Assembly (NCBI RefSeq): GCF_002278075.1
Contig: NZ_CP022990.1
Location: 930,001 to 994,000 of the forward strand
From: Paraburkholderia aromaticivorans
Lineage (GTDB): Bacteria > Pseudomonadota > Gammaproteobacteria > Burkholderiales > Burkholderiaceae
DNA: 64,000 nucleotides
Direction: 5' to 3'
Below the pieces are notes generated by a model. That model was given only the letters and a program-made list of their open reading frames with translations. It was not told the origin of the DNA and did no database searches. This document shows positions 8,196 to 16,530 of the stretch, piece by piece; the first letter of the stretch is position 1; each line of letters opens with the position of its first letter. The position numbers and the translations under genes are program-made.

Positions 8196-8885
8196 TCAAA
8201 ACCGTAGTCCGTTGAGAAACTGAAACCACAGACCTTCGAATACGCCGGCCGGATGCGTCTCGGCTGCCGGTTCCGCGCGCTTGTCCGGGTTGGCGCGGTG
8301 GGTCTGTGCGTCTTGCGCAGCGGCGGCCTGTTTCCCCGATGCCGCCTCGGGCCCGGCCGGGACATCGGCAACCTCGGCCGCCTCGGACACCCCCGGAGTA
8401 TTCGCCGCATCGGCTTCCGCCTTCGCCGCTTCGCGGCGTGAGGCCTGCAACGCCGACACACTATCCGCGATCTGCGCGGCTCGACCCGCCTCGCATCGAC
8501 GCCCGAGCAGCACGCCGAACAGCACATCGCGATTGTGGCCCTCGTCGGCGAAACGCATGGCGAGCGAGACCATCTCCGCATACGCGGCCTCGTCCGCGGC
8601 ACGCGCCGCCGCTTCGCGCTCGGCTTGCGCCTGCTGCTGGCGCGCGCGTTGTGCTTCCCAGCCGCGCATCTGCTCGGCGTAGACCGAGTCGTAAACCTTG
8701 CGCTGCGTGGCGTCGGAGAGGATCGCGTACGCGTCCTTGATTTCCTGGAAGGTGGCGCGCGCAACTTCCTCGGCGCCGCCGTTGCGATCGGGATGCCATT
8801 TCATCGCGGCCTTCCGGTACGCCCGCTTGATTTCTTCTTCCGTGGCGTGCGTGGGCACGCCGAGGGTGTCATAAAGAGTTGCCAT
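8196..8885 (-). CDS. DnaJ-domain protein
   Basis: The N-terminal J-domain (residues ~3-70) has the invariant HPD at 31-33 in [14 protein letters not shown], followed by F.EI..AY.ILSD...R..YD. After it comes a charged, Gln/Ala/Glu-rich helical region, probably coiled coil, and a low-complexity Ala-rich tail. There is no Gly/Phe or zinc region, so this is a type III J-protein that would stimulate a DnaK partner on a specific client. I start at the ATG at 8885, where [10 protein letters not shown] is the canonical J-domain opening; an upstream ATG would add 17 residues. Confidence 0.85.
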   Translation of the reverse strand: MATLYDTLGVPTHATEEEIKRAYRKAAMKWHPDRNGGAEEVARATFQEIKDAYAILSDATQRKVYDSVYAEQMRGWEAQRARQQQAQAEREAAARAADEAAYAEMVSLAMRFADEGHNRDVLFGVLLGRRCEAGRAAQIADSVSALQASRREAAKAEADAANTPGVSEAAEVADVPAGPEAASGKQAAAAQDAQTHRANPDKRAEPAAETHPAGVFEGLWFQFLNGLRF

Positions 8886-8988
8886 TGCTTGCTCGACCTC
8901 GCCGTGATTCGCTTCGCGGACCATCGTAGCATGCAAAAAACGGCTTTATGGTGAAGCGGCTCGCACGGACGCCAAGCGTTCGCCGGAC

Positions 8989-9022
8989 AAAAAAACGGCC
9001 CCGCCACTGGCGTGGCGAGGCC
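8989..9022 (-). terminator. Strong intrinsic terminator
   Basis: An 11-bp stem pairs 9022-9012 with 9007-8997, with one G-U pair and a GCCA tetraloop. One G and then seven U (8995-8989) follow. It is as clean an intrinsic terminator as the window contains. No protein gene ends upstream of it on this strand. Confidence 0.9.
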
Positions 9023-9057
9023 CAATCCCATGTCAAGGAGATGTCATGGAGGAGACG
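8989..9057 (-). ncRNA. Candidate trans-acting small RNA with anti-Shine-Dalgarno motifs
   Basis: A predicted sigma70 promoter and an intrinsic terminator on the same strand frame a transcript of about 69 nt with no reading frame of note. Its unpaired 5' half contains UCUCCUCC (9055-9048) and UCUCCUU (9041-9035), both complementary to ribosome binding sites. The 3' half is the terminator. This is the layout of Hfq-type regulatory RNAs with C/U-rich seeds. I do not recognise it as a named RNA. Start and end are estimated from the promoter and the U-run. Confidence 0.6.
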
Positions 9058-9062
9058 CTTCG

Positions 9063-9091
9063 ATCATAGCCGCCCGCTGTCGCGCTCCCAA
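9063..9091 (-). promoter_or_regulatory. Sigma70-type promoter for the small-RNA candidate
   Basis: On the minus strand TTGGGA (9091-9086) and TATGAT (9068-9063) are separated by exactly 17 bases. They match the consensus at 4 and 5 of 6 positions. The predicted start is near 9057, leaving about 69 bases to the end of the terminator U-run. Confidence 0.6.
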
Positions 9092-9333
9092 ACAATGCTT
9101 CGCCATATGCTTATCCGGCACGGCCTCGAGTGCATTGCAGCGCCCGCGCCATGCCGACTGCGGACGCGCCGGGCCGCGCCAACGCCCCGCGCGGTTATAT
9201 CGTTAGAACAAAAAGTCGCTTCGTGCCGCGCCCCGCGCTCATTAAGATGACACTTCAAAGTCCGGTTCGCCCCGGTTCGCCGCGCGCAGCCCCGCGCCGG
9301 CGCATCGTGAGCCGCTACCGAAGGAGCATTTCG

Positions 9334-9993
9334 TTGACCAGTTTCGATCATTCTCGCCGCCCGCTCGTCGTCGGCATCGGCGGCACGACGCGCGCCGCTT
9401 CGTCGACCGAGCGCGCGCTCGGCTTCGCGTTGCGCGGCGCGCAGGCTGCCGGCGCGAACACCCGCCTGTTCGGCGGCACCTTCCTGCATAGCCTGCCTCA
9501 CTATGCGCCGGAACAGCCCCACCGCACGGATGAACAGCTCGAACTGATCGAGGCCGTGCGCCACGCGGACGCACTGATCATCGCCACGCCGGGCTATCAC
9601 GGCGGCGTCTCCGGTCTCGTCAAGAACGCGCTCGACACGCTCGAGGAATTGCGTGCCGACGAGCGCCCGTACCTGGACGGCCGCGCGGTCGGCTGTATCG
9701 TCACGGCGTATGGCTGGCAGGCCGCGGGTTCGGTGCTGACTTCCTTGCGCTCGATCGTTCACGCGCTGCGCGGCTGGCCCACGCCGTTCGGCGCCGGCAT
9801 CAATACACTGGAAACGCGCTTCGACACGGTCGACACCTGTTCCGACGCGAAGGTCGTCGATCAGCTCGCCACGGTCGGCCGGCAAGCCGCGCAATTCGCG
9901 CTGGCGTTCAACGCGCATCGCACGCCCGACGCCGCGCCGCTCGGCAACGCGCTGAAGGACGCACAACCCGCACGCCTGCTGCACGCGGTTTAA
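9334..9993 (+). CDS. NADPH-dependent FMN reductase family protein
   Basis: The start is taken as TTG at 9334, seven bases after a perfect AAGGAG; the frame upstream is Arg/Pro-rich and not protein-like. The 219-residue product reads MTSFDHSRRPLVVGIGGTTR and then S.TERAL, the FMN-phosphate-binding loop of the SsuE/ChrR-type flavodoxin fold. It continues with ALIIATPGYHGGVSGLVKNALD, the conserved flavin-binding P.Y.G..S..LKN.LD block. Such enzymes use NAD(P)H to reduce FMN for a monooxygenase or to reduce quinones. No partner oxygenase is adjacent. Confidence 0.85.
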   Translation: MTSFDHSRRPLVVGIGGTTRAASSTERALGFALRGAQAAGANTRLFGGTFLHSLPHYAPEQPHRTDEQLELIEAVRHADALIIATPGYHGGVSGLVKNALDTLEELRADERPYLDGRAVGCIVTAYGWQAAGSVLTSLRSIVHALRGWPTPFGAGINTLETRFDTVDTCSDAKVVDQLATVGRQAAQFALAFNAHRTPDAAPLGNALKDAQPARLLHAV

Positions 9994-10321
9994 TCCCCTA
10001 GTCCGCGTCCCCTCTCACGACGCCGTGAATCCGCCCGGGCGGCCCACGGCGTGCGTCGTCGTTGATACAAACCGTGCGGCACATAACAGACCCGCGATCC
10101 ACTACGCCGGATAGTGTGCTGGAACACAGCGCTTATGATCCGATCGGGGCTCTTCCAAACCTGCGTGCTGATTTGCTTTCGACGATTGATTGGTTCACCC
10201 GCTGCGCAGCGCGGCCTACGCTTGACCTGCCCGCTGATTTACCGGCCGCGTGACGCTCCGGGTCGCGTCCGATGTGCCGGCCTTCTCGCACGCACGCGGG
10301 GACATTGACTGCCAAAAAATC
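9994..10321. other. Intergenic region, nothing recognised
   Basis: This 328-base gap follows the FMN reductase. The open frames in it (10062-10253 and 10114-10308, plus) have no ribosome binding site or recognisable product. No clear terminator or repeat was seen. Confidence 0.4.
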
Positions 10322-10537
10322 ATGAACGCACATATTCGCTACAAGGGTTACGAAGTTGCTCCGGTCGCGCAACGGCTGCCCAATGGCCTGTTCGCCGCCA
10401 ACCTGACCATCGAGAAAACTTCCGCGAACCACGGTCAGGCTTATTCATTCGACGCGCTCGATTACTTCTTCGACGAAGAGCACGCGCTCGCCTATGCATT
10501 CCGCTGGGGACGCATGTGGATCGATAACCACCAGTGA
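10322..10537 (+). CDS. Small conserved-type hypothetical protein
   Basis: The 71-residue product starts MNAHIRYKGYEVAPVAQRLP and has an ordered, soluble character (FAANLTIEK...YSFDALDYFFDEEHALAYAFRWGRMWIDNH). I recall similar small proteins from Burkholderia but no function. The frame could be extended upstream to 10250, but that segment looks untranslated. No signal peptide or membrane span is present. Confidence 0.6.
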   Translation: MNAHIRYKGYEVAPVAQRLPNGLFAANLTIEKTSANHGQAYSFDALDYFFDEEHALAYAFRWGRMWIDNHQ

Positions 10538-10677
10538 GCGTCACTCGCTTCTATCGCAACATGCGAGCCTCACTCGCGTCAGAAGACGCGCTGTGAGGCT
10601 TGCGCGGCCCGGCGTCAGGATTCGAACGGTTATGACAGAATACGCGACACATCGAGTTCGCCCTCTGTACGCCTGCC

Positions 10678-11174
10678 ATGTCCGACACACTGACAGATGT
10701 TGCTGAAGACCGCGCCCTGCGCCACGCGACATTGCGCGGCCCCGCCCGCGTAAAGATCGGCTCCGAGGCTCACAGGCAGACGTTTTGCCGCATGCGGCCT
10801 GACACCCACAACCCCCACAAGCCGGCCGTGCTCGACTGGCCGGCATTGCCGCCGGATGCACTCGAACGGCAGCGTTCGCTGCCGATCCGGGACATCGCGG
10901 GGCAGACCGGAGGCCGCGCGTCGATCGCCGTGCATACCTATGCGGCGAAATTGAGCGATCCGCTGCCGCGCGCAGTCATCTCGGTGAAGCCATGAACACG
11001 CGCGACCCGTTCGCGCTGTGCCTCGCGGAAAACGACCGGCGCATGAGCGGCTACGACGCAAGACTGTTGCGTCCCAAGCGGATGCCCACGCTGGCGCGTC
11101 TCGCGTTACGCTTCATGAAACCCTCGCGCCGCAAAACGACACCAGGAGACGCCGGCCATGACATGGACCGTTGA
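10678..11174 (+). pseudogene. Decayed ferritin-like/oxygenase-type gene with an internal deletion
   Basis: Two overlapping frames together look like the two ends of one larger Burkholderia ferritin-like-domain protein. Codons from 10678 to 10995 give the N-terminal part (RALRHATLRGPARVKIGSEAH, THNPHKPAVLDWPALPPDALER, then IAVHTYAAKLSDPL). From about 10992, in another frame, comes a C-terminal-looking part (FALCLAENDRRMSGYDARLLRP). The central metal-binding region expected between them is absent, so most of the gene is deleted and the ends are out of frame. The match is from memory of the family. The remnant runs into the start of the amidase gene. Confidence 0.45.
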
Positions 11175-12612
11175 TGAACAACTCGCGTTGACCGCCACCC
11201 AGGCCGTCGCCGCGATCCAGTCCGGCCGCCTGAGCGCCGCCGACTATGTGGCCACCCTGCTCGCGCGCGCGACCGCGCTCTCGAGCCTCAATGCGCTCAC
11301 CACGCTCGATCTCGACGGTGCGCTCGCCGCGGCGCGGCGCATCGACGCATTGCCCGCGGAAGCGAAGGCTCGCTTGCCGCTCGCGGGCCTCGCCGTGGTG
11401 GTGAAGGACAACATCAACACTGCCGGCTTGCAGACCTCGGCGGGCACCCCGGCGCTCGAGGGCTTCGTGCCGAAGACCAATGCGCCCTCGGTGCAGCAGC
11501 TTATCGACGCCGGCGCGATCGTGCTCGGCAAAGCCAACATGCACGAACTCGCATTCGGCATTACGAGTACAAACCTCGCCACGCATGCCGGGCCGGTGCG
11601 CAATCCCTACGACCCCACGCTGATTCCAGGCGGCTCTTCGGGCGGCACGGCCGCAGCGATCGCCGCGCGCATCGCGCCGGCGGGGCTGGGCACCGACACC
11701 GGCGGCTCGACCCGCATTCCCGCCGCGTTGACGGGCACTGCGGGGTTTCGTCCGTCGGTCGGCAACGGCGGCGCCGAACGGCGCTATCACGATCCGGACG
11801 CCGTGGTGCCGATCAGCCATACGCGCGACACGGTCGGGCCGATGGCGCGCACCGTCGAGGATATCGCGCTGCTCGACGGCGTGATCACCGGCGCCGGCGC
11901 GCTGCCGGCGATCGCGTTGAACGGCTTGCGCATCGGCCTGCCCGCGCCGCTGTGGGAAGGGCTCGAGCGGCGGGTGGAGGACGTCGCGCGAATCGCGTTG
12001 AAGAAGCTCGAAGCGGCGGGCGTGGTGTTCGTGCCGGTGGCGATGAGCGAACTGGACGATCTGAACGGCATGGTGGGCGGCCCGCTCGCGATTCATGAGG
12101 CGCGCGAGGACGTGCTCGCCTGGCTGATCGCCAACGACGCACCCGTCAAGACCGTCGCCGGGATGGCGGCCCGCATCGCCAGCCCGGACGTGCGCGCGAT
12201 CTACGACGGCGTACTCGCCGATGTCCTTGGCGAACACTACGACGCGGCGCTGAATGAATGGCGGCCGCGCTTGCAGCAGTACATGGCGGCGACGTTCGCC
12301 GACGAGCGCCTCGACGCGCTGCTGTTTCCGACCACGCGCCTCGCCGCCGTGCCGATCGACGACGTGAACGGCTCGTCGACGGTCTGCATCGACGGTTCGG
12401 CGCCGATCGACACCATGGACGCGTTCCTGCGCAACACCGATCCGGCCAGCACCTCGGGCATTCCGGGACTCTCGCTGCCGGCGGGCATGACGGCGGGCGG
12501 CCTGCCGGTCGGTCTCGAACTGGACGGCCCGCTCGGCGAAGACCGGCGCCTTCTGGCAATCGGCGTCGCCTTCGAGCAGCTGCTCGGCCCACTGCCGGCG
12601 CCCTCGCTCTGA
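11158..12612 (+). CDS. Amidase signature family hydrolase (indoleacetamide/mandelamide hydrolase-like)
   Basis: The 484-residue protein has the complete amidase-signature triad: Lys83 in VVVKDNI, Ser160 in PGGSSGGT, and nucleophile Ser184 in GTDTGGSTRIPA. These enzymes hydrolyse amides such as indole-3-acetamide or mandelamide to the acid and ammonia. Nothing in the sequence identifies the substrate, and no tRNA-amidotransferase partners are present, so it is not GatA. CAGGAG lies before the ATG. It overlaps the tail of the ferritin-like remnant and is followed 55 bases later by the CDP-diacylglycerol diphosphatase gene. Confidence 0.88.
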   Translation: MTWTVDEQLALTATQAVAAIQSGRLSAADYVATLLARATALSSLNALTTLDLDGALAAARRIDALPAEAKARLPLAGLAVVVKDNINTAGLQTSAGTPALEGFVPKTNAPSVQQLIDAGAIVLGKANMHELAFGITSTNLATHAGPVRNPYDPTLIPGGSSGGTAAAIAARIAPAGLGTDTGGSTRIPAALTGTAGFRPSVGNGGAERRYHDPDAVVPISHTRDTVGPMARTVEDIALLDGVITGAGALPAIALNGLRIGLPAPLWEGLERRVEDVARIALKKLEAAGVVFVPVAMSELDDLNGMVGGPLAIHEAREDVLAWLIANDAPVKTVAGMAARIASPDVRAIYDGVLADVLGEHYDAALNEWRPRLQQYMAATFADERLDALLFPTTRLAAVPIDDVNGSSTVCIDGSAPIDTMDAFLRNTDPASTSGIPGLSLPAGMTAGGLPVGLELDGPLGEDRRLLAIGVAFEQLLGPLPAPSL

Positions 12613-12667
12613 TACCAAAACCAAGACAAGCTTTGCGACTCCCCTGAACAATTCGACTCTGCCGCCA

Positions 12668-13456
12668 ATGACAACACCGCCGCCCGCCCAGCCTCAGCGG
12701 GTCCTCTCGCGCCGCGCCGCGCGAATTGTCGCGACGTTGGCCGTCGCGCTGGCCGCCGGCGCCTGCGCGCGCCTCGCCGCGGTCGACTCGAATGCGCTGT
12801 GGAAAATCGTCGACCTGCGCTGCGTGCCGTCGCAACAGGCCACCGGCACGCCGGGCCAATGCACGACCGTCGATCTCGATCAACGTTACGCGATCCTGAA
12901 GGATATTGTCGGACGGTCGCAGTATCTGCTGATTCCGACCGACCGCATCACCGGCATCGAAAGCCCGCTCGTGCTGGCGCCGCATGCGCGGGATTATTGG
13001 GTCGACGCGTGGAACGCACGGAGCTATGTCGGGAAGTCGGTCAAGCGCACGCTGCCCGACAATCAACTCGGACTCGAAATCAACTCGCAATACCGCCGCT
13101 CGCAAAACCAGTTGCATATTCATATCGATTGCATGCGCGGCGATATCAGCGAAGCGCTCGCGCGCCACGCGAAAGACACGCCTGACGAATGGCGGTGGGA
13201 TACGCTCGACGGCAACCGTTACCGCATCATGCGCGTGACCGCGCTCGCACAGGCGGACAACCCGTTTCGCCTCGTCGCGCGGGACAATCAGGGCGCCGGG
13301 ACGATGGCCACGCAAACCATCCTCGTGACGGGCGCGGGGCCGTCCGCTGAAAAAGACGGCTGGCTGGTGGTGAACAGCGGGATCGACGTGAACGACGGCA
13401 GCGGCTCGGCCGAAGGCCTGCTCGATCACGCCTGCCGCGTGGCGGACGCGCGCTGA
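12668..13456 (+). CDS. cdh: CDP-diacylglycerol diphosphatase
   Basis: The 262-residue product begins with a hydrophobic anchor that ends in a cysteine (ARIVATLAVALAAGACARLA; possible lipobox). It then shows the Cdh signature: ALWKIVD.RC.P, NARSYVGKSVKRTLPDNQLGLEINS and the HIT-like QLHIHIDC. Cdh hydrolyses CDP-diacylglycerol to phosphatidate and CMP at the membrane. Length and order of motifs match E. coli Cdh. The ribosome binding site is weak. It may be cotranscribed with the amidase, though the functions do not obviously connect. Confidence 0.88.
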   Translation: MTTPPPAQPQRVLSRRAARIVATLAVALAAGACARLAAVDSNALWKIVDLRCVPSQQATGTPGQCTTVDLDQRYAILKDIVGRSQYLLIPTDRITGIESPLVLAPHARDYWVDAWNARSYVGKSVKRTLPDNQLGLEINSQYRRSQNQLHIHIDCMRGDISEALARHAKDTPDEWRWDTLDGNRYRIMRVTALAQADNPFRLVARDNQGAGTMATQTILVTGAGPSAEKDGWLVVNSGIDVNDGSGSAEGLLDHACRVADAR

Positions 13457-13627
13457 GTAGCTGAACGTGCCCGAACGTGCCTGAGCGACGCGAGCCCGGC
13501 GGCGCGCTCCGCGCAAGCTGGCGCCGCTATGCACGTTTTAGCAGATGCATTGCTGAACAAAATGGTTCTGGCAACGCGCAGGGGTCCGTAGGATCGGTCT
13601 GAATCTGCATTCCGACCGATCCCGCAA

Positions 13628-14626
13628 ATGGCGATTTACCTCGACGACACGCAACGCAACACACTCGCCCGCCTCGCGACAAGCTGGACATGGCGCACGC
13701 AATGGCCGACCTGGGCGCTGATCACGACGATCTACGGCGGATGGTTCAGCGTGGCGACGCACGCGCGCGACCTCGGCTTACCGCTCACTACGCTGCTGCT
13801 GGCTGTGCTCGGCACGTGGTACATGTCGTTGCAACATGAACTGCTGCACGGCCATCCCACGCGCTCGCCGTTCGTCAATGCGCTGCTCGGTTGCGCGCCG
13901 CTTGCCGTGTGTTTTCCGTACGGCGTCTACCGCGATTCACATCTTCAGCACCATGACGATCCGCATCTCACGCACCCCGAGCGCGACCCGGAGAGTTACT
14001 TCGTGAGCGCATTCGCGTGGCAACGCGCGGGTTGGGCAATTCGCGCGCTGCTGACCTTCCGTAATACGTTTTTCGGCCGCCTGCTGGTCGGGCCGGCGTT
14101 CGCGATTGCCGCAACCGGCGTGAACGCGCTGCGTCGAATCAAAGGCGGCGACTGGCGCGATGTCCCGGTGTGGCTTGCGCATTTCGCCGCGCTCGCCGCG
14201 CTAACCGCCTGGCTGCAACACGCGTGCGCGATTCCGGCGTGGGTCTTTGTTGTCGGCGTGGGCTATGGTTCGCTGTCGCTCGGTTCGGTGCGCTCGTTTC
14301 AGGAACATCGTGCGGCGCAGGCGCACGAGCATCGCACTGTCATCAACGAGGCGGCGTGGTTCTGGCGCCTGCTGTTTCTGAACAACAACTACCATCTGGT
14401 TCATCACGACTTGCCGCATGTGCCGTGGTTTGCACTTCGGAAGGTCTATGAAACATCGCGCGAGCAGTACGTGGAACGCTCGGGAGGCTTTCTTGTACAG
14501 GGTTACGGCGAATGGTTGAGGCGCTATGCGTTCGCTGCGCTCGCGCATCCGGTGCACGGCAATGCGGCTGAGTTCGCCCCGAGGCATCCGCCTGCTTCCG
14601 CCGGCTTCGCGAGAGAATGGCGGTAA
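13628..14626 (+). CDS. Fatty acid desaturase family membrane protein
   Basis: The 332-residue protein has the three histidine boxes of the membrane di-iron desaturases: HELLHGH (70-76), DSHLQHHDD (103-111) and NNYHLVHHDLPHVPW near residue 260, with hydrophobic helices between them. It would introduce a double bond or hydroxyl group into a lipid or similar chain in the inner membrane. The substrate cannot be read from sequence. The ribosome binding site is poor (ATCCCGCAA). The gap of 171 bases from cdh suggests its own promoter. Confidence 0.85.
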   Translation: MAIYLDDTQRNTLARLATSWTWRTQWPTWALITTIYGGWFSVATHARDLGLPLTTLLLAVLGTWYMSLQHELLHGHPTRSPFVNALLGCAPLAVCFPYGVYRDSHLQHHDDPHLTHPERDPESYFVSAFAWQRAGWAIRALLTFRNTFFGRLLVGPAFAIAATGVNALRRIKGGDWRDVPVWLAHFAALAALTAWLQHACAIPAWVFVVGVGYGSLSLGSVRSFQEHRAAQAHEHRTVINEAAWFWRLLFLNNNYHLVHHDLPHVPWFALRKVYETSREQYVERSGGFLVQGYGEWLRRYAFAALAHPVHGNAAEFAPRHPPASAGFAREWR

Positions 14627-14793
14627 TCCCATTCAATGCAGCGCCAGCCATTGCGCAGGCGCTTCGATATCCGTCCCGCCAGCATCGATTCGCGATACAC
14701 AACCACGAGCACACGTCGAGTCGAATCGTCGCCATGACGGGCCGCATGCGACATGCGTGCCCGGCAGGCCGCGATCCAATGCGGCGCGCGTCT

Positions 14794-15462
14794 CTATTCC
14801 GCGCTTTCCAGCATCCGCAGCGCGGCCTTCTCGGCATTGGCGACGTGCAGACGCGCGATCTCCTGCGCCGCCTCGCCGTCGCGCGCCTTCAACGCCTTAT
14901 ACAGCCGGTCGATTTCGCGCAGGCTGTCCGGCAGCCGCTCCGGATGCATCAGCGAGGTGGTGCGCAGCAGATTGATGCGCGAATAGAGACTGTTGAGGAT
15001 TTCGCGGACCAGCGCATTGCCGCAGTTCTCCAGCAGCAGATCGTACAGCGCGGTCTTTGCGCGCAGAACGCCCTCCTGGTTCTGCGCCGCGGCCTGGGCG
15101 CGCAGGTCCTTCGCCACTTCGCCAAAGCGCGCGATCGCGTCGTCGTGGGCCAGGCGGGCAAATTCGTGGGCGGCAAAACCTTCGAGCAGCCCGCGCAGCG
15201 CATACAGCTCGACCGCTTCCTCTTTGGACATCACCGCGACGATGGGGCCCTTGTGCGGCACGCTGCGCACCAGTTTTTCCGCTTCGAGCTTGCGCAGCGC
15301 CTCACGCACCGACGTACGGCTCACGCCCAGCGACTCGCACAGCTCGCGTTCGATCAGGCGCGCGCCAGGCGCGAAACGTCCGCTCACGATTGCCTGCCGC
15401 AGCACGTTCTCGACGTGATGCCGCAGCGTCTCGGGTCTGATCAACCCCATGTCTGTTGACAT
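14794..15462 (-). CDS. GntR-family transcription regulator with FCD domain
   Basis: The winged helix-turn-helix (RETLRHHVENVLRQAIVSGRF...ELCESLGVSRTSVREALRKLEAEKLV) occupies residues ~10-75. The all-helical FCD ligand domain follows (LYALRGLLEGFAA...ALYDLLLENCGN..V..IL..L...), with its histidine at HVANAEKAA near the C-terminus. FCD proteins respond to small organic acids. The start is the ATG at 15462; a TTG seven codons earlier is also possible. It is the last gene of the long minus-strand catabolic cluster and is a candidate local regulator. Confidence 0.88.
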   Translation of the reverse strand: MSTDMGLIRPETLRHHVENVLRQAIVSGRFAPGARLIERELCESLGVSRTSVREALRKLEAEKLVRSVPHKGPIVAVMSKEEAVELYALRGLLEGFAAHEFARLAHDDAIARFGEVAKDLRAQAAAQNQEGVLRAKTALYDLLLENCGNALVREILNSLYSRINLLRTTSLMHPERLPDSLREIDRLYKALKARDGEAAQEIARLHVANAEKAALRMLESAE

Positions 15463-15570
15463 TATTGTATTCCCGTCCGACAAGATTCAGCCTCCATGAT
15501 ACGTGAGCGGCTTCGTCACCGGCAGTCTTTGACGCGCGCAGGGCGGAAAAACCGCAAGCCGGCATGCGGT

Positions 15571-16293
15571 TCAGCGGCCGGGCGGCAGTGCGGCGAGCGG
15601 TGTGCGCGAAATCACGGAGAGCGTTGCATCGAATCTCATGACCAACGGCTCCGCGTGCGCGACTTCGAGCGAGGCGATCGCGTGGTCGCCGATGTCGTCG
15701 AGTTGCTTGAACAACGCGCGCAACGAATTGCCGTGCCCCACCATCAGCACCGACTGGCCGCGTGTCAGGGCCGGCGCAACGGATTCGTCCCATAGCGGCA
15801 GCACGCGCCGCAACGTGTCGCGCAGACTTTCGCTGCGGGGCAACGCGTCGGCATCGGGCATCGCGTCGTCGCGCAAGGCGCGCACCAGCGCCGCGTGCAG
15901 GTCCGCATCGAGCGCCGGCGGCGCCAGGTCGAAGCCGCGCCGCCATTGCCGCACGCGCTCCGCGCCAAACGCGAGCGCCGCCTCGTTTTTCTCCATGCCC
16001 GTCAGCATGCCGTAGTGGCGGTCGTTCAACCGCCACGAGCGCACGATTCTGGGCGGTGGTTGCCCGAGGGTCCGCAGCGCATGCGCAAGCGTATCGGTCG
16101 CGCGCAACAGCGCCGAGCTCACCGCCAGATCGAAGCGAAAGCCCGCCGCGCGCAGCCGCTCCCCGACGCGCCGCGCATCCGCCACGCCCTGCACGGACAG
16201 ACCGACGTCGCTCCAGCCGGTAAAGCGGTTGGTGCGATTCCATACCGACTGGCCGTGACGCAGCACGACCAGGGTGCCCGGTTGACGAGTCAT
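15571..16293 (-). CDS. Phosphoglycerate mutase (2,3-BPG-dependent type) paralog
   Basis: The 240-residue protein has LRHGQSVWN (His13), WSDVGLS..G, and VGHGNSLR for the second active-site histidine, so it belongs to the dPGM/GpmA branch of the histidine phosphatase family. The catalytic acid motif usually written LNERHYG reads LNDRHYG here (Asp91 instead of Glu). It sits inside a catabolic cluster, not with glycolytic genes, so it is probably a paralog with another phosphate ester as substrate or a degraded mutase activity. Confidence 0.8.
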   Translation of the reverse strand: MTRQPGTLVVLRHGQSVWNRTNRFTGWSDVGLSVQGVADARRVGERLRAAGFRFDLAVSSALLRATDTLAHALRTLGQPPPRIVRSWRLNDRHYGMLTGMEKNEAALAFGAERVRQWRRGFDLAPPALDADLHAALVRALRDDAMPDADALPRSESLRDTLRRVLPLWDESVAPALTRGQSVLMVGHGNSLRALFKQLDDIGDHAIASLEVAHAEPLVMRFDATLSVISRTPLAALPPGR

Positions 16294-16308
16294 GTCGATC
16301 GCCTGGCT

Positions 16309-16530
16309 TTAGTTGTAGCCGAGAATCGCAACGGCCAGCACGTGCGCATGCTCGCTGCTGTTCGACGCGAGCACCGAAAGCGGCGGCGCTTGCATCGCCC
16401 GCCACGCCGAAGCGCCCAGCTCAGGCTTCGCGTTGGCCGGCAAAGACGGGACGCGTGGCGCAGCGCGCTCGCGCGGCGCCGGACCCATGAAAAAAACGGA
16501 CTCGCGCATGGCCGGATTACGCATGCGCAT
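16309..16530 (-). CDS. Possible small protein, 73 residues, unknown
   Basis: The frame begins 14 bases inside the end of the preceding carboxymuconolactone-decarboxylase gene and ends 15 bases before the mutase start, filling the gap tightly. The product (MRMRNPAMRESVFFMGPAPR...SSEHAHVLAVAILGYN) has no signal peptide and no family I recognise. A run of seven T in the coding strand could also make this a slippage-prone or decayed segment. Kept only because of its fit in the operon. Confidence 0.3.
   Translation of the reverse strand: MRMRNPAMRESVFFMGPAPRERAAPRVPSLPANAKPELGASAWRAMQAPPLSVLASNSSEHAHVLAVAILGYN

Larger units (their letters stand above)
8886..9333. other. Intergenic region holding a small-RNA candidate
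   Basis: The 448-base gap between the DnaJ-domain gene and the FMN reductase contains a minus-strand promoter (9063-9091), a short transcript (8989-9057) and an intrinsic terminator, listed separately. The remaining 9092-9333 is presumably the promoter region of the FMN reductase. Confidence 0.6.

Noticed and set aside
9044..9070. Plus-strand AAGGAG followed by ATG at 9046
   Set aside because: The frame closes after seven codons; the purine-rich string is the complement of the small-RNA seed motifs.
9064..9984. Long minus-strand open frame opposite the FMN reductase
   Set aside because: It is the antisense shadow of a clear FMN reductase with a good ribosome binding site; the translation is Arg-rich and like no family.
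11113..13534. Two long minus-strand frames opposite amidase and cdh
   Set aside because: Shadows produced by high G+C at third positions; both sense genes have complete catalytic motifs.
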